Shown in pieces: positions 37,147 through 47,539 of a stretch of DNA of 64,000 nucleotides (its first letter is position 1; each line of letters begins with the position of its first letter). Origin of the DNA: Alteriqipengyuania abyssalis (GTDB taxonomy: Bacteria > Pseudomonadota > Alphaproteobacteria > Sphingomonadales > Sphingomonadaceae); assembly GCF_019857185.1 (NCBI RefSeq), contig NZ_JAHWXP010000001.1, positions 186,001 to 250,000 on the forward strand. Reading direction: 5' to 3'. The translations under genes and the position numbers were made by a program. The notes beneath the pieces are model-generated. The model did not search any database, had not been told where the DNA came from, and worked only from the letters and a program-made list of their open reading frames with translations.

Positions 37147-38982
37147 ATGAGCGGTGCAGGATCGACAATAGTAAAGCAACAAAATCGAATGACAGCAGTG
37201 AGTGCCTTTGTAGAAAGCAACTCAGCCTGGATCGGGCTGGCGATACTGGCGCTCGTCTTCGCTGCATTCCTATCCGAGCGACTGGCGCCGGTGACAATAG
37301 CTCTGACCGGAGCGAGCGTGATGCTCGCATTCGGTTATCTGCCACGCAGCGAGCTTCAAGCGGTGTTCGGCAACCCTGCACCGGTGACGATCGGCGCGAT
37401 GTTCGTCCTCTCCGCCGCGCTCGTCCGCACCGGCGTCATCGAAGCGCTTGCCAGTATCGCCACGCGGCGCGCCGAGCGCACACCCAAACGTTCGATCACC
37501 GAGCTTCTTGGCGGTACCTTTTTCGCTTCGGCGCTCGTGAACAACACACCGGTAGTCATCGTCCTTGCTCCCATCGTGCGGCGGATTGCCGCTGTCGCCG
37601 GATCGAGCGCGCAGCGACTGCTTATTCCGCTCTCCTATCTCTCGATCATGGGCGGGTCTCTGACCCTTTTGGGAAGCTCGACCAACCTTATCGTGGACGG
37701 GGTTGCGCAGCGCGCGGGAGAGGCGCCGTTCGGAATATTCGAACTGACCGGTATCGGGCTCATCGCTGCGGGAGCTGGGATCAGCACCTTGCTCCTCCTC
37801 GGTCGTTGGCTTCTTCCCGATAACGACGGGCCAATGGATCGCTCTGGCGCTCGGCCGATCGAGGAGCGGTATCTGACCCGCATTCAGATAGGCGCGGCTA
37901 GCCCTTGGGTCGGACGGAGCCTTAAGAGTATTGGTGGGTTGCAGCGCTCCGGAGTTCGGCTGCTCGCCGTCAGAAGAAGTGGCCACCTCACTCGCAATCC
38001 CGATCCGACGTTCGAACTGGCCGCAGGCGATGAACTGGTTGTCGCTGCGGACCAGGCCGAACTGCTGGGGTTGAGCGAGGAACTCGGTGCCGATCTCGGT
38101 CTTGCCAAGCGCGAAATTGCCAATTCGCCCGACGATCGGGTCGTAGAAGCATCCATCGGGCCATCGCACCCTGCGATCGGCCAGCAGCTGACCGACATTC
38201 CGTTTCTCAATCGGAGCGGCGCGCGAGTTCTTGGGGTTTCACGTCCGCGGCATCTACCCGGCCCCACGCTCGAAACCGTGCGCGTCCGCCCCGCTGACCA
38301 ACTCCTGATCCGCTGCCCGCCGGAAGCCGCGGCAGACATTCGCGACAACGTCAATCTCATCGATATCGATGAACCCGATATTCGCCCTTATCGTCGGTAC
38401 AAGGCGCCGATTGCGATCGCGACCATGTTCGCGATCATCGCTCTCGCCGCTCTACAGGTCGCGCCCATCGACCTGCTCGCCATTCTCGGGGTCACACTCG
38501 TTCTTTTCACGCGCTGCATCGATCCGGAAGAGGCCTGGCACGCTATCGAAGGTAACGTGATCGTTCTCATCTTCGGAATGCTGGCGATCGGTCTCGGACT
38601 GCAAGGAGCCGGCACCGTCGACCTGATCGTCGACGCCGTCGAACCCGCGCTCGCCATTCTCCCGATCTTCCTGATGCTGATCCTCGTCTATGCGCTCACC
38701 TCGTTTCTGACCGAGGTGGTCACCAACAACGCGGTTGCCGTTATCATGACGCCCATCGTCATCGACCTCGCAAACAGCGTCGGGGTGGATACCCGCGCCC
38801 TGCTTCTTGTGGTCATGTTCGGCGCCTCGGCGAGCTTCGCCACTCCGATCGGGTACCAGACCAACACGATCGTTTATGCGACGGGCGGATACCGGTTCGT
38901 CGACTTCCTCAAGATCGGCCTGCCCATGAATATCGTCGTGGGCCTCGCCACATGCATCGCCATCTGGTGGATTTACGTGTGA
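37147..38982 (+). CDS. SLC13 family permease with RCK_C domains
   Basis: 611 aa (or 597 aa from ATG 37189; neither start has a clear Shine-Dalgarno). Membrane blocks at ~25-225 and ~420-610 surround two cytoplasmic RCK_C-like domains (RIQIGAASPWVGRSLKSIGG...GDELVVAADQAEL and VEASIGPSHPAIGQQLTDIPFLNRSGARVLGV). The inner repeats carry NNTPVVIVLAPI and TNNAVAVIMTPI, SLC13/CitT signatures. Substrate unknown; sulfate, dicarboxylate or potassium-linked transport is possible. Followed by the KefB-like gene after 10 bp. Confidence 0.88.
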   Translation: MSGAGSTIVKQQNRMTAVSAFVESNSAWIGLAILALVFAAFLSERLAPVTIALTGASVMLAFGYLPRSELQAVFGNPAPVTIGAMFVLSAALVRTGVIEALASIATRRAERTPKRSITELLGGTFFASALVNNTPVVIVLAPIVRRIAAVAGSSAQRLLIPLSYLSIMGGSLTLLGSSTNLIVDGVAQRAGEAPFGIFELTGIGLIAAGAGISTLLLLGRWLLPDNDGPMDRSGARPIEERYLTRIQIGAASPWVGRSLKSIGGLQRSGVRLLAVRRSGHLTRNPDPTFELAAGDELVVAADQAELLGLSEELGADLGLAKREIANSPDDRVVEASIGPSHPAIGQQLTDIPFLNRSGARVLGVSRPRHLPGPTLETVRVRPADQLLIRCPPEAAADIRDNVNLIDIDEPDIRPYRRYKAPIAIATMFAIIALAALQVAPIDLLAILGVTLVLFTRCIDPEEAWHAIEGNVIVLIFGMLAIGLGLQGAGTVDLIVDAVEPALAILPIFLMLILVYALTSFLTEVVTNNAVAVIMTPIVIDLANSVGVDTRALLLVVMFGASASFATPIGYQTNTIVYATGGYRFVDFLKIGLPMNIVVGLATCIAIWWIYV

Positions 38983-38992
38983 GAGCCTGTCG

Positions 38993-40228
38993 ATGACCGA
39001 TCTGCTCACCATCGTCACAGTGCTTCTTGCGGCAAGTCTCATCGTCACACTTGTGCTGCAGCGGATCGGGGCGCCCACGCTCATCGGATACATATTGGTT
39101 GGGCTCCTGATCGGTCCAACCGGGATTGGCCTGCTCGAAGCGAGCCCGCAGCTCGAGCTGCTTGCAGAGATCGGCATCGTCTTTCTCATGTTCAATGTGG
39201 GCCTGGAATTCTCGTTGCCGGTTCTTCTGGCCTCGCGCCGCGCAGTGCTGGGGCTCGGCGGCCTGCAGGTGCTTTGTACCAGCGTGATCGTTGCCGGATT
39301 GGCATTAGCCGCAGGGGTTTCGTTCCTGGCAGCCGTTCTTCTTGGAGGCGCGGTCGCGATGTCATCGACAGCGATCACGATCCGCCAGCTCACCGACCAG
39401 GGCGAACTCGATACTCGCCACGGGCGAGCATCGGTCGGGACCCTCCTGTTTCAGGACCTGGCGACCTTACCATTCCTTGTCCTCGTTGCGGCGCTGGGCG
39501 TGGTCGGGAGCAGCCACGACGCCGGGGCCGATATCGCAACCTATGGACTGTCTACACCCGCGCAATCGATGACCGATATCGATGCGAGGGTCTGGAGCGA
39601 GCTGGGTGCAAGGCTTGGCATCGCGGTGCTCGCGTTCGGCGCAGCACTCGTTATTGGCCGACGCCTACTGTTGAGAATTGTGTCGCTGGTCCATCGCACC
39701 GGTTCGCGCGAACTCTTCATGCTTGCCATGCTCACCATTGTCATCGGAGCTGCCTGGGCGGCGCATGAGATCGGTTTATCGCCGCCCCTGGGCGCTTTTC
39801 TCGCAGGAATGATCCTTGGTGAGACCCGTTTCAAGGACGACGCCGAGACCGATATCGCGCCGTTTCGTGCAGTGCTGCTCGGCCTGTTCTTTGTCTCGGT
39901 GGGGCTGCGCGTCGATCTTTCGGTCCTCGTTCCCAATGCCGGTCTGGTTGCCGGCTTCGTTACCGCGCTTATCGTTGGTAAAGGTCTAATCGTCTTTGCA
40001 CTCGCACGCCTGCTGCGAGAGCCTACCGAAGTGGCCGCGCGAACCGGCGCGATATTGGCGCATGGTGGCGAGTTTGGTTTGCTGATCCTGACACTGGCAC
40101 TTTCGCAGAACGTCATCTCGGAAAAGATCGGTCAGCCCCTGCTCGGTGCAATCGTCATTTCGATGATCTTCGCGGCATTTCTTATCAACGCGAATGGACG
40201 CCTTTTCGGCTCGGCAAGTCAGGGATAA
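38993..40228 (+). CDS. KefB-like cation/proton antiporter (membrane domain only)
   Basis: 411 aa with ~12 membrane segments of the CPA2 family (VLQRIGAPTLIGYILVGLLIGPTG, GGAVAMSSTAITIRQL, AHGGEFGLLILTLAL). It ends after the transmembrane domain and lacks the TrkA-N/RCK domain of KefB/KefC; the upstream SLC13 gene carries RCK_C domains instead. KefB-like antiporters are regular cargo of stress-tolerance loci, where they are tied to oxidative stress resistance. Last gene of the island. Confidence 0.9.
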   Translation: MTDLLTIVTVLLAASLIVTLVLQRIGAPTLIGYILVGLLIGPTGIGLLEASPQLELLAEIGIVFLMFNVGLEFSLPVLLASRRAVLGLGGLQVLCTSVIVAGLALAAGVSFLAAVLLGGAVAMSSTAITIRQLTDQGELDTRHGRASVGTLLFQDLATLPFLVLVAALGVVGSSHDAGADIATYGLSTPAQSMTDIDARVWSELGARLGIAVLAFGAALVIGRRLLLRIVSLVHRTGSRELFMLAMLTIVIGAAWAAHEIGLSPPLGAFLAGMILGETRFKDDAETDIAPFRAVLLGLFFVSVGLRVDLSVLVPNAGLVAGFVTALIVGKGLIVFALARLLREPTEVAARTGAILAHGGEFGLLILTLALSQNVISEKIGQPLLGAIVISMIFAAFLINANGRLFGSASQG

Positions 40229-40452
40229 CTATTTTCGAAGGGCTGCAAAGAGGAATGAACCGAGGGTTCTAAAACGTCTACAGTTTAGGTCGTACGCTCA
40301 ATGTCAGCTATCGCGCACCGTCGCCTCAAACCGGACCGTCCGTTTCCGGCCCAATCCTTGCCGTTGCAGGGGAGGGTGCGAGCATTCACCGGCCGCACCG
40401 AAGAACGGTTCGGCGCTCCAGATTAACGCTTTAACGAAAATGCCAGAGGATG

Positions 40453-40473
40453 GGGGTATCAATGGGGGTATTT
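40453..40473 (+). repeat. 21-bp direct repeat, right copy (att-like/arm-type)
   Basis: Same orientation as 29410-29430 with one difference in 21 bases; an extra G precedes it. The pair encloses 11.04 kb, exactly the stress island. Confidence 0.65.
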
Positions 40474-40518
40474 CTTAGACGTTCGCCAAATTAAATGAGT
40501 AGAAACAAGCGGATAAAT

Positions 40519-40533
40519 GTTCACTATATGTTC
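40519..40533. promoter_or_regulatory. orphan GTTC-N7-GTTC (LexA/SOS box)
   Basis: GTTCACTATATGTTC, exact half-sites and spacing. The nearest start is the TonB receptor 188 bp downstream; no typical SOS gene follows. It may be left over from a lost integrase or DNA-repair gene. Confidence 0.55.
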
Positions 40534-40720
40534 CTCCTCCGCTACCATTGGATTGGATTGATTTTCCCTCCTAAGCGTCGATGTGTCCGCCGTTGTCAGC
40601 ATTCCGACGCGTCGGGCGAGCGGGTGTGCAGAACTGCGAGAGGCATGTTCCTCGTTCTGCGGTGAGGGACTAGGGCGCTCGCGCGCCAGATTGCGGCGCG
40701 TCCTCATCGACGAGTTTCTT

Positions 40721-42961
40721 ATGAAATCCTCCGGTTACGCCGTCTTCTCGCTGGTTGCCTGTTGCATCCCTGCTGGTGCCATGGCGCAAGGGGCAAACGA
40801 AGAGCTCCGCTCCGGTAACGAGGCGATCGTGGTCACTGCCACGCGGCAGCCCCTGTTGATCGAGCGTGTCCCCGGCTCGGTCCTGCTGCTCGATGAAACT
40901 GCGCTTGAGCAGGCGGAGGGGGCCACAGGTGCCGAAGACCTCGCCGAACTGCTGCCCGGGGTCGAAGCTGCAGTGGCGAATGGTACGCAGGTTGCCTTCC
41001 AGATTCGCGGCATCGGGGCGGTCGACCATCAGGCGCTGACCCCGACCGCCGCAGCGGTTTATGCCGATGGCGTATTCCAGGCGACGAATGTCCAGACCAG
41101 CGCGCTGCTTTACGACCTTGAACGGGTCGAGGTCCTGAAGGGGCCGCAAGGCGCGCTTTACGGGCGCAATGCGTCTGCCGGGGCGGTCAATCTTATCAGT
41201 CGTCGGCCCGATGCCGAGGGCGCGAATTACGCGCGTCTGGGATACGGGAATTTTGATCGCGTCGATCTCGATGCAGCGTTCGGCGGACGCATCGGCGAAG
41301 GGGCCTATGCGCGTCTTGCGACCACTTATGTGCGTCGCTCCCCGGTGCTTGAGAATGTCGCCGGTCCGGCCGAGGCTGGCGGAGAAACTGACGAGTTCGG
41401 CATTCGCCTTTCGACATTGCTCGATCGGGGCGGGCCGAGCCTGCTGCTGCGCGGGCACTACGAGCAAGACAGAGGGATCAACACGATGCCTCGCAACTCC
41501 TCTCTCGAACTCGGAAAGCATCAGATCGAGTCGGCGGGCGATGGCGTGCAGGACAGCGACAACGCCTTCTATGGCGTGTCGGCGGAGTACACGGCGCCTC
41601 TGGGCGATTGGGAGCTGTTCTCGCTCACAGCGTTCGAGGGCTATCGCCAGAATTACGGGTTCGACTTCGACGGAACGGCGGCGCCTTTCGGCGACCCTTC
41701 GCTGAACGCCAACCTCTCCTACGCGCGCGACTTTGCGCAATTCTCGGAGGAAGCGCGGCTGAGCCGACAGTTTACCGGCGGGTCGGAGATGCTGGGCGTC
41801 GCGGCCTCTCTGGAGGATTTCAGCCAGCGCTACACCATCTGGTGCGGCGAGCTCGATCCGCAGACCCTGGTCGGCTCGTGCGACTATGTCGGTGCACCAG
41901 GTCGGGTGGGGCCGACCCCGGCCAGCACATCGCCGGCTTCGACGCTGGTGACCGATATTGCACAGGAGCGCGTGTCGCTCGCCGCATTCACCTACAACAC
42001 GCTCGAACTGACCGAGCGGCTGACGCTCACCGCGGGGCTTCGCCTGACCTACGAGGATATTCGCGGGCAGGGCGAGGGCGTGCATGTCTTCCGCGACGGG
42101 GTGCGTGCGCTCAACAATCGCGATGGCCTGGGCCCGGCGATTGGCGGCAATGTGATCGAGACGACCCGGCTTAGCGGTAACGTCGCGCTGAGCTACGCCT
42201 TCGGAGGCGCAAACGCCTATGTCTCCATCGCCAATGGTTACAAGTCGGGCGGCTTCAATGGCGAGATCGCGAACAACGCACTGCATTACGCCGACGAAGG
42301 ACTGTTCGCGGCCGAGACCGTCACGACGATCGAGGCGGGAGTGAAGGGCAAGACGGCTACGCTGCGTTATTCCCTCGCGGGTTTCTACAGCGATTATCAG
42401 GACCCTCAGGCGAGAATCTTCGTCGAATTCGCATTGCCGGACGGATCGAGCATCGTTTCGAACTCACTATCCAACCTCGATGAGGCGCGATCCTATGGTG
42501 TCGAAGCGCAGCTGGGCTGGACTCCCGTGAGCGGGCTCGATCTCGAGCTGGGAGGGGTCTGGAACCGAGCGCGCATCCGGCAGGACAGCGCCATCGGCGG
42601 GAATGCCGACCTGTATGATGGCCAGCCGCTTCCATTCGCACCGGAATTCTCGGCCAACGCCCGTGTCGCTTACCAGGCTCGGGTGAGCCGCGAGGTCCGG
42701 CTTGGGCTCAGCGGAAGCGCCAATTTCCGCAGTCGCTTCTATCTCGATCCGTCGGGCTTGCCCGAGCGCAGCCAGGGCGATGTGCTCACGCTGGCAAGCC
42801 GTGCAAGCCTGGCCTTCGAGAGGTCCGGGATCGAGATAAGCATCTGGGGTCGCAACCTTACCAACCGCGACTACGCGGTCTCGGGCTATGGATTCATCGG
42901 CTACAACACCTTCCGTTCGGACCCCCGAACCTTCGGAGGTTCGGTGTCCATCACGTTATAG
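40721..42961 (+). CDS. TonB-dependent outer-membrane receptor
   Basis: 746 aa from ATG 40721, which gives a signal peptide (MKSSGYAVFSLVACCIPAGAMAQG); the longer frame to 40583 does not. A TonB-box-like IVVTATRQ is followed by the plug (AEDLAELLPGVEAAVANGTQVAFQIRGIGAVDHQAL...VEVLKGPQGALYGRNASAGAVNLIS) and a 22-strand barrel. The plug and barrel style is that of the sphingomonad TonB receptors for siderophores or plant and aromatic compounds; the substrate cannot be read. No partner genes are adjacent. Confidence 0.92.
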   Translation: MKSSGYAVFSLVACCIPAGAMAQGANEELRSGNEAIVVTATRQPLLIERVPGSVLLLDETALEQAEGATGAEDLAELLPGVEAAVANGTQVAFQIRGIGAVDHQALTPTAAAVYADGVFQATNVQTSALLYDLERVEVLKGPQGALYGRNASAGAVNLISRRPDAEGANYARLGYGNFDRVDLDAAFGGRIGEGAYARLATTYVRRSPVLENVAGPAEAGGETDEFGIRLSTLLDRGGPSLLLRGHYEQDRGINTMPRNSSLELGKHQIESAGDGVQDSDNAFYGVSAEYTAPLGDWELFSLTAFEGYRQNYGFDFDGTAAPFGDPSLNANLSYARDFAQFSEEARLSRQFTGGSEMLGVAASLEDFSQRYTIWCGELDPQTLVGSCDYVGAPGRVGPTPASTSPASTLVTDIAQERVSLAAFTYNTLELTERLTLTAGLRLTYEDIRGQGEGVHVFRDGVRALNNRDGLGPAIGGNVIETTRLSGNVALSYAFGGANAYVSIANGYKSGGFNGEIANNALHYADEGLFAAETVTTIEAGVKGKTATLRYSLAGFYSDYQDPQARIFVEFALPDGSSIVSNSLSNLDEARSYGVEAQLGWTPVSGLDLELGGVWNRARIRQDSAIGGNADLYDGQPLPFAPEFSANARVAYQARVSREVRLGLSGSANFRSRFYLDPSGLPERSQGDVLTLASRASLAFERSGIEISIWGRNLTNRDYAVSGYGFIGYNTFRSDPRTFGGSVSITL

Positions 42962-43011
42962 GGCAATGCGCTGGATCGAGGGGGCTCGCCGTTATCCGGC
43001 TCGCCACCAAT

Positions 43012-44772
43012 TCAGCGATCCCGCGGGCGAGCCTTCTTCGGCGCGCCCTTGCCTTTCGGGCCCGGCCTCGCGCCCGCGGCGTTGTTCTTGCGATGCGGTT
43101 TGGGCTTTCCGTTGTGCCGGCCCTGAGGCGGGCCCTTGCGGTTGGCGCGCGCTGCATCTCGCGGAGCCTCGGCCGATGCTTCGATGCGGATGTCGTCGCC
43201 ATCGGCCCCGTCATCGGCGGTGCGGGCGACGGCAGCGGAGAACTTGTCTGCGATCGCCCGAGGAATCTGGAAGAACGTCTCGTCCGGGCCGATCCGGATC
43301 GCGCCGACTTCGTTGCGGGTGATGTGCCCGCGGCGGCACAGCAGCGGCAGGATCCAGCGCGGGTCGGCATTGCGGCGGCGGCCAATGTCCATCTTGAACC
43401 ACACCGTATCCTCGAACCCGGGACGGTGCTTCTCCGCCTGTGCAGCGCGCCGTGCCTCGGGCGTGTTGGCGATCAGGTCTTCCGGTTCGGGCATCTTGGC
43501 CCGGTGCGAGGCGACCAGCATCGCCGCGAGTTCGCGCGGAGTACGCTGCGCGAGCAGGGCGTCGACCAGGTCGGCGTCGCCTTCGTCAGGCTCCGCCGCA
43601 GTCAGCAGGGTCTGCATCAGGCGGTCGCGATCCTTGGCCCTGATCGCCTCGCGATCGGGCGCGTCGGTCCACTTGGCGTCGATCTTCGCATTACGCAGCA
43701 TCTGCTCAACCCGGCGGCGGCGCGAGAACGGCACCACCAGCACCGCAGTGCCCTTGCGGCCTGCACGGCCCGTGCGGCCCGAGCGGTGCTGCAGCGTCTC
43801 CGCATCGCGGGGAATTTCGACATGAACCACCAGGCTCAGCGTCGGCAGATCGATACCGCGCGCGGCGACATCGGTCGCGACGCACACACGGGCCCGCCGG
43901 TCGCGCAGCGCCTGCAGCGCCTGGTTACGCTCCGACTGCGAGTTCTCGCCCGAGAGCGAGACGACCGCAAAGCCGCGTTCCTGCAAGGTCGCGTGCATGT
44001 GGCGGACCTTTTCGCGCGTCCCGCAGAACAGGATCGCGGTCTCCGCTTCGTGATAGCGCAGCAGATTGACGACCGCGTTCTCGACCTCGGGCGGAGAGAC
44101 GACGACCGCTTCGTAGGAGATGTCGCCGTGGCCGCGATCGGCACTGACGGTCGAAATGCGCAACGCGTTGTTCTGGTAACGCCGGGCCAGCGCCTCGATC
44201 GGCTTGGGCATGGTTGCGGAGAACAGCAGCGTGCGGCGGCCTTCCGGCGTCGCGTCGAGGATCGTCTCGAGCTCTTCGCGAAAGCCCATGTCGAGCATCT
44301 CGTCCGCTTCATCCAGCGTGACCGCCTTCAGGGCCGAGAGGTCGAGCGCGCCGCGCTCCAGATGGTCGCGCAGGCGGCCCGGGGTGCCGACGACGATCGT
44401 CGCGCCCGAGCGGAGCGCCTTGCGCTCTGCGGACGGGTTCATCCCGCCCACGCAGGTCGCGACGCGGCCACCCGCCTTGGCGTAGAGCCACGAGAGTTCG
44501 CGGCTGACCTGCAGGGCAAGCTCGCGCGTCGGGGCGATCACCAGGGCGAGCGGTGCGACCGCGAACGGCACCTTGCCGTTCTCGTCGAGCAGCTGGCGGG
44601 CGACGGCCAGCCCGAAGGCAACCGTCTTGCCCGAGCCGGTCTGCGCGGAGACGACGAGGTCGCGGCCGCGCGCTTCGGGCTCGAGGACGGCGGCCTGCAC
44701 GTCGGTCGGCTCGGAATAGCCGCGCTCTGTAAGGGCGGTCTGCAGGGTGTCGGGGAGTTCGGAGAAATTCAT
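43012..44772 (-). CDS. DEAD-box RNA helicase (DbpA/DeaD-like)
   Basis: 586 aa. Motifs in order: AQTGSGKT (residues 43-50), PTRELALQV, DEAD (154-157), SAT, and HRSGRTGRAGRKG (~326-338). A C-terminal RNA-binding domain (GHITRNEVGAIRIGPDETFFQIP) and a basic, Gly/Pro-rich tail follow, as in DbpA/CsdA. Likely acts in ribosome assembly or RNA turnover. The 576-aa frame opposite is a shadow. Confidence 0.95.
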   Translation of the reverse strand: MNFSELPDTLQTALTERGYSEPTDVQAAVLEPEARGRDLVVSAQTGSGKTVAFGLAVARQLLDENGKVPFAVAPLALVIAPTRELALQVSRELSWLYAKAGGRVATCVGGMNPSAERKALRSGATIVVGTPGRLRDHLERGALDLSALKAVTLDEADEMLDMGFREELETILDATPEGRRTLLFSATMPKPIEALARRYQNNALRISTVSADRGHGDISYEAVVVSPPEVENAVVNLLRYHEAETAILFCGTREKVRHMHATLQERGFAVVSLSGENSQSERNQALQALRDRRARVCVATDVAARGIDLPTLSLVVHVEIPRDAETLQHRSGRTGRAGRKGTAVLVVPFSRRRRVEQMLRNAKIDAKWTDAPDREAIRAKDRDRLMQTLLTAAEPDEGDADLVDALLAQRTPRELAAMLVASHRAKMPEPEDLIANTPEARRAAQAEKHRPGFEDTVWFKMDIGRRRNADPRWILPLLCRRGHITRNEVGAIRIGPDETFFQIPRAIADKFSAAVARTADDGADGDDIRIEASAEAPRDAARANRKGPPQGRHNGKPKPHRKNNAAGARPGPKGKGAPKKARPRDR

Positions 44773-44964
44773 ATCAAAACCTTGGCAAGCAATGCACGCG
44801 CGGCAGACGCCTCATGCGGCTGAAAGTGGCCATCGACTATATGGGATGGGGTATCGTCGAGCGTCTGCCGGTCGGCGATGTTGAAGGCCCCTTACGCTAT
44901 TATTGTTCTTTTGGCTTGCGATTTCTTGCGCGCCCTAATTCGCTCCCGTTGGGGTGCCCGAAGC

Positions 44965-45855
44965 TCAGCCCGCCTGTTCGGGCTTCCCTTGCAGCAGACC
45001 TGCAAGCAGGGGGTTGGGAAAGCGCCGCCTGAGCGTGATGGCGTAGAATATCTCTTCGAGGCCTGACAGGCGCTCGACCTCGACCAGAGCGGCACTCTCC
45101 AGCTCGTCCTTGACGACGATCGGCGGCACGATGGCGAGGCCCACACCCTCGCGGGCAAGCAGCCGGATCATCGCCATGTCGTCCACCTCCGCCGCGATCT
45201 TCGGGCGGATGGCGAGCCGGTTGAACAGAGCGTCGAGGCCCGAGCGAATGCTGGTGTCGATCGTGGGCAGGATCAGCGGGCGCTCTGCCAGCAACGTCTC
45301 CAGCTGCGCAGCCTTGCCGACAAGCTCGGGCGTTCCGATCAGGCTCACCGGCTGGTCCGCGATCGTATGGGTGATCCAGGGGGTCGCCGCGTCGCGCTGC
45401 GGGGCGATGTTGGCGAGCACGATATCGATCCGGTGCGCCTCCAGCCCGGCGAGCAGTTCGCCCAGCGCGCCGGAGCGGATCACGATCTCGACATCGTCGC
45501 GCCCGATCAGCGGCTGGAGAAAGCCGATCTGGAAGTTGCGTGACAGTGTCGCCTGCGATCCGACCCGCAGCACCTGTCGCTGGCGCGAGTGACGCTCCCC
45601 CAGAGTATTGAGGAGCTCATCGCCGGCGGCGAAGATTGCGTCCGCGTGATCGAGCGCGATCCGCCCCGCCTCGGTCAGGATCAGTGTGCGCCCGCGCCGT
45701 TCGAAGAGGGGGTAGCCCAACCGCTCTTCAAGCAGGCGGATCTGGGTCGAAACGGCGGACTGCGACACGTTGAGGCGCTGCGCGGCGCGGGTCAGGTTCC
45801 CCTCGTGCGCGACCATGTGAAAATAGCGCAGGTGATGGAAGTTCAGTTCGGCCAC
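44965..45855 (-). CDS. LysR family regulator divergent from dabBA
   Basis: 296 aa. N-terminal winged helix (FHHLRYFHMVAHEGNLTRAAQRLNVSQSAVSTQIRLLEERLG) and a periplasmic-binding-like effector domain of NhaR-like type. Divergent from dabB with a 107-bp gap that carries an inverted repeat beside its start. Likely regulates the DAB carbon uptake genes, as LysR proteins often do. Confidence 0.92.
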   Translation of the reverse strand: MAELNFHHLRYFHMVAHEGNLTRAAQRLNVSQSAVSTQIRLLEERLGYPLFERRGRTLILTEAGRIALDHADAIFAAGDELLNTLGERHSRQRQVLRVGSQATLSRNFQIGFLQPLIGRDDVEIVIRSGALGELLAGLEAHRIDIVLANIAPQRDAATPWITHTIADQPVSLIGTPELVGKAAQLETLLAERPLILPTIDTSIRSGLDALFNRLAIRPKIAAEVDDMAMIRLLAREGVGLAIVPPIVVKDELESAALVEVERLSGLEEIFYAITLRRRFPNPLLAGLLQGKPEQAG

Positions 45856-45856
45856 T

Positions 45857-45875
45857 CGTTCTTTTAAACAGAACG
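45857..45875. promoter_or_regulatory. LysR-type inverted repeat CGTTCT-N7-AGAACG
   Basis: A perfect 6-bp inverted repeat immediately upstream of the LysR start, in the divergent region with dabB. Fits a LysR autoregulatory site. Confidence 0.55.
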
Positions 45876-45962
45876 AAATACTCTGAACAATGTATTTTTC
45901 TTATTATCACAGCACGCATAGCTCCCGGCCCGTCGTTCACAGCCACGGGAAGACGCCTGCTC

Positions 45963-47525
45963 ATGACCCTCGATTTCCTGCTCCTTGGCGCGCCGGCGCT
46001 GCTGTTGCTCGCCGCCGCGATCGCGCCCTTCGCATCAAGGCATCGCTGGGGGCTTATCCCACGCTTGGTCGAGGCCGCATCGCTCGGTGCGCTGGCCATC
46101 AGCGTGGCGGCTCTTGTTTTGCTCGTCGTCGATGGTCCCCAGACAGGGGTATTGCTTGGTGTGGGAGGTCTGGGCTTCTCCGCGCGGCTCGATGTGGTCA
46201 GCGCGACCATGCTGGCGCTGGTCGCATTCATCGGCTGGATCGTGCTGCGCTATTCGATCACCTATCTTGACGGTGAGGCGCGGCGCGGGCCGTTTCTCGG
46301 ATGGATGGCTGCGACGCTGGCGGCGGTGCTGCTGCTGGTACAGGGCGGCAACCTGTTCCATTTCGTAGTCGCCTGGATCGCGACGAGCCTGTGCCTCCAT
46401 CGGCTGCTGCTGTTCTACCCGGACCGGGTGCAGGCCGTGCGCGCCGCTCGCAAGAAGTACCTTGTCGCGCGGATCGGTGATGCGGCGCTGCTCGGCGCCG
46501 CAGCGTTGCTGTTCTTCGGCTATGGCACCGCCGATATTGCCGCGATAGCGGACGCTGCCCGCGCGGGCGTGGCCCCCGGGGGATCGGGACTGGCAGCAGG
46601 GCTGCTGGCGCTCGCCGCGATCCTCAAGTCCGCACAGTTCCCCGTCCATGGCTGGCTGACCGAGGTGATGGAGACGCCAACGCCTGTCTCCGCACTGCTC
46701 CACGCAGGCGTGGTCAATGGCGGCGGGTTCCTGCTGGTCCGCTTCGCCGATGTCATGCTGCTGAGCCCCGGCGTGCTTGCCGTGCTGGTCATCATCGGCG
46801 GCTTTTCCGCCCTGCTCGGCGGGCTCGCGATGCTGACCCAATCGGCAGTCAAGAACTCGCTCGCCTGGTCGACCATCGCGCAGATGGGCTTCATGATCAT
46901 GCAGTGCGGCCTCGCGCTGTTCCCGCTCGCGCTGCTGCATATCGTCGCGCACTCGCTCTACAAGGCACACGCGTTCCTGTCCTCGGGCGGAGCGGTGGAA
47001 GTTGTCGCTGCGATCCGTCGCCCCGGGCCGATCGCGATCCCCGATGGATGGGCGGTCGCGCGTGCGTTCGCGCTCGCGCTGGCGATCTATGCCACCATCG
47101 GCCTTGTCTTCGGGATCGGGCACAAGTCGCCCCAGGCGATAACGCTGGGCGCGATCCTGATCTTCGGCGTTGCCTACCTGCTCGCGCAAGGGCTCGCCGA
47201 TGCGGCGCCACGCGTGCTCACCCGGCGCACCGCGCTGGCCGCCATCGCAGCCTCGATCAGCTATTTCGCGCTCCAGACCATCACCGAGTGGCTGACCAAA
47301 GGCGCGCTCCCGTCAACGCCCACGCCGGGGCCGCTCGAATGGGCGCTGCTGGTACTGACCGTGTGCAGCTTCGGCGTCGTCGCGGTGGCGCAGGCGATGT
47401 TTCCCATCTGGTCGAACCACCCTGCCGCAGCAGGCCTGCGCGTCCACCTGTCCAACGGGCTCTACGCCAATGCCGTGTTCGACCGTCTGATCGGCAACTG
47501 GACCACCCCGCGCAGCCCGCGGTGA
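45963..47525 (+). CDS. dabB: DabB, proton-translocating subunit of the DAB inorganic carbon transporter
   Basis: 520 aa, a NuoL/MrpA-like membrane protein with the quinone-oxidoreductase antiporter motif [32 protein letters not shown] and [14 protein letters not shown]. It is not a complex I subunit here: no other nuo genes are near, and dabA follows after 14 bp. In the DAB system DabB supplies a cation gradient to DabA. Confidence 0.92.
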   Translation: MTLDFLLLGAPALLLLAAAIAPFASRHRWGLIPRLVEAASLGALAISVAALVLLVVDGPQTGVLLGVGGLGFSARLDVVSATMLALVAFIGWIVLRYSITYLDGEARRGPFLGWMAATLAAVLLLVQGGNLFHFVVAWIATSLCLHRLLLFYPDRVQAVRAARKKYLVARIGDAALLGAAALLFFGYGTADIAAIADAARAGVAPGGSGLAAGLLALAAILKSAQFPVHGWLTEVMETPTPVSALLHAGVVNGGGFLLVRFADVMLLSPGVLAVLVIIGGFSALLGGLAMLTQSAVKNSLAWSTIAQMGFMIMQCGLALFPLALLHIVAHSLYKAHAFLSSGGAVEVVAAIRRPGPIAIPDGWAVARAFALALAIYATIGLVFGIGHKSPQAITLGAILIFGVAYLLAQGLADAAPRVLTRRTALAAIAASISYFALQTITEWLTKGALPSTPTPGPLEWALLVLTVCSFGVVAVAQAMFPIWSNHPAAAGLRVHLSNGLYANAVFDRLIGNWTTPRSPR

Positions 47526-47539
47526 AGGAGAGAAAAGCA

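Larger units (their letters stand above)
40229..40720. other. gene-free region at the right end of the stress island
   Basis: 492 bp without a convincing gene. It holds the right direct repeat (40453) and a GTTC-N7-GTTC box (40519); the rest shows no feature I can support. Confidence 0.6.

Noticed and set aside
46904..47539. N-terminal extension of dabA
   Set aside because: Lies inside dabB in another frame; the real start at 47540 has its own Shine-Dalgarno.
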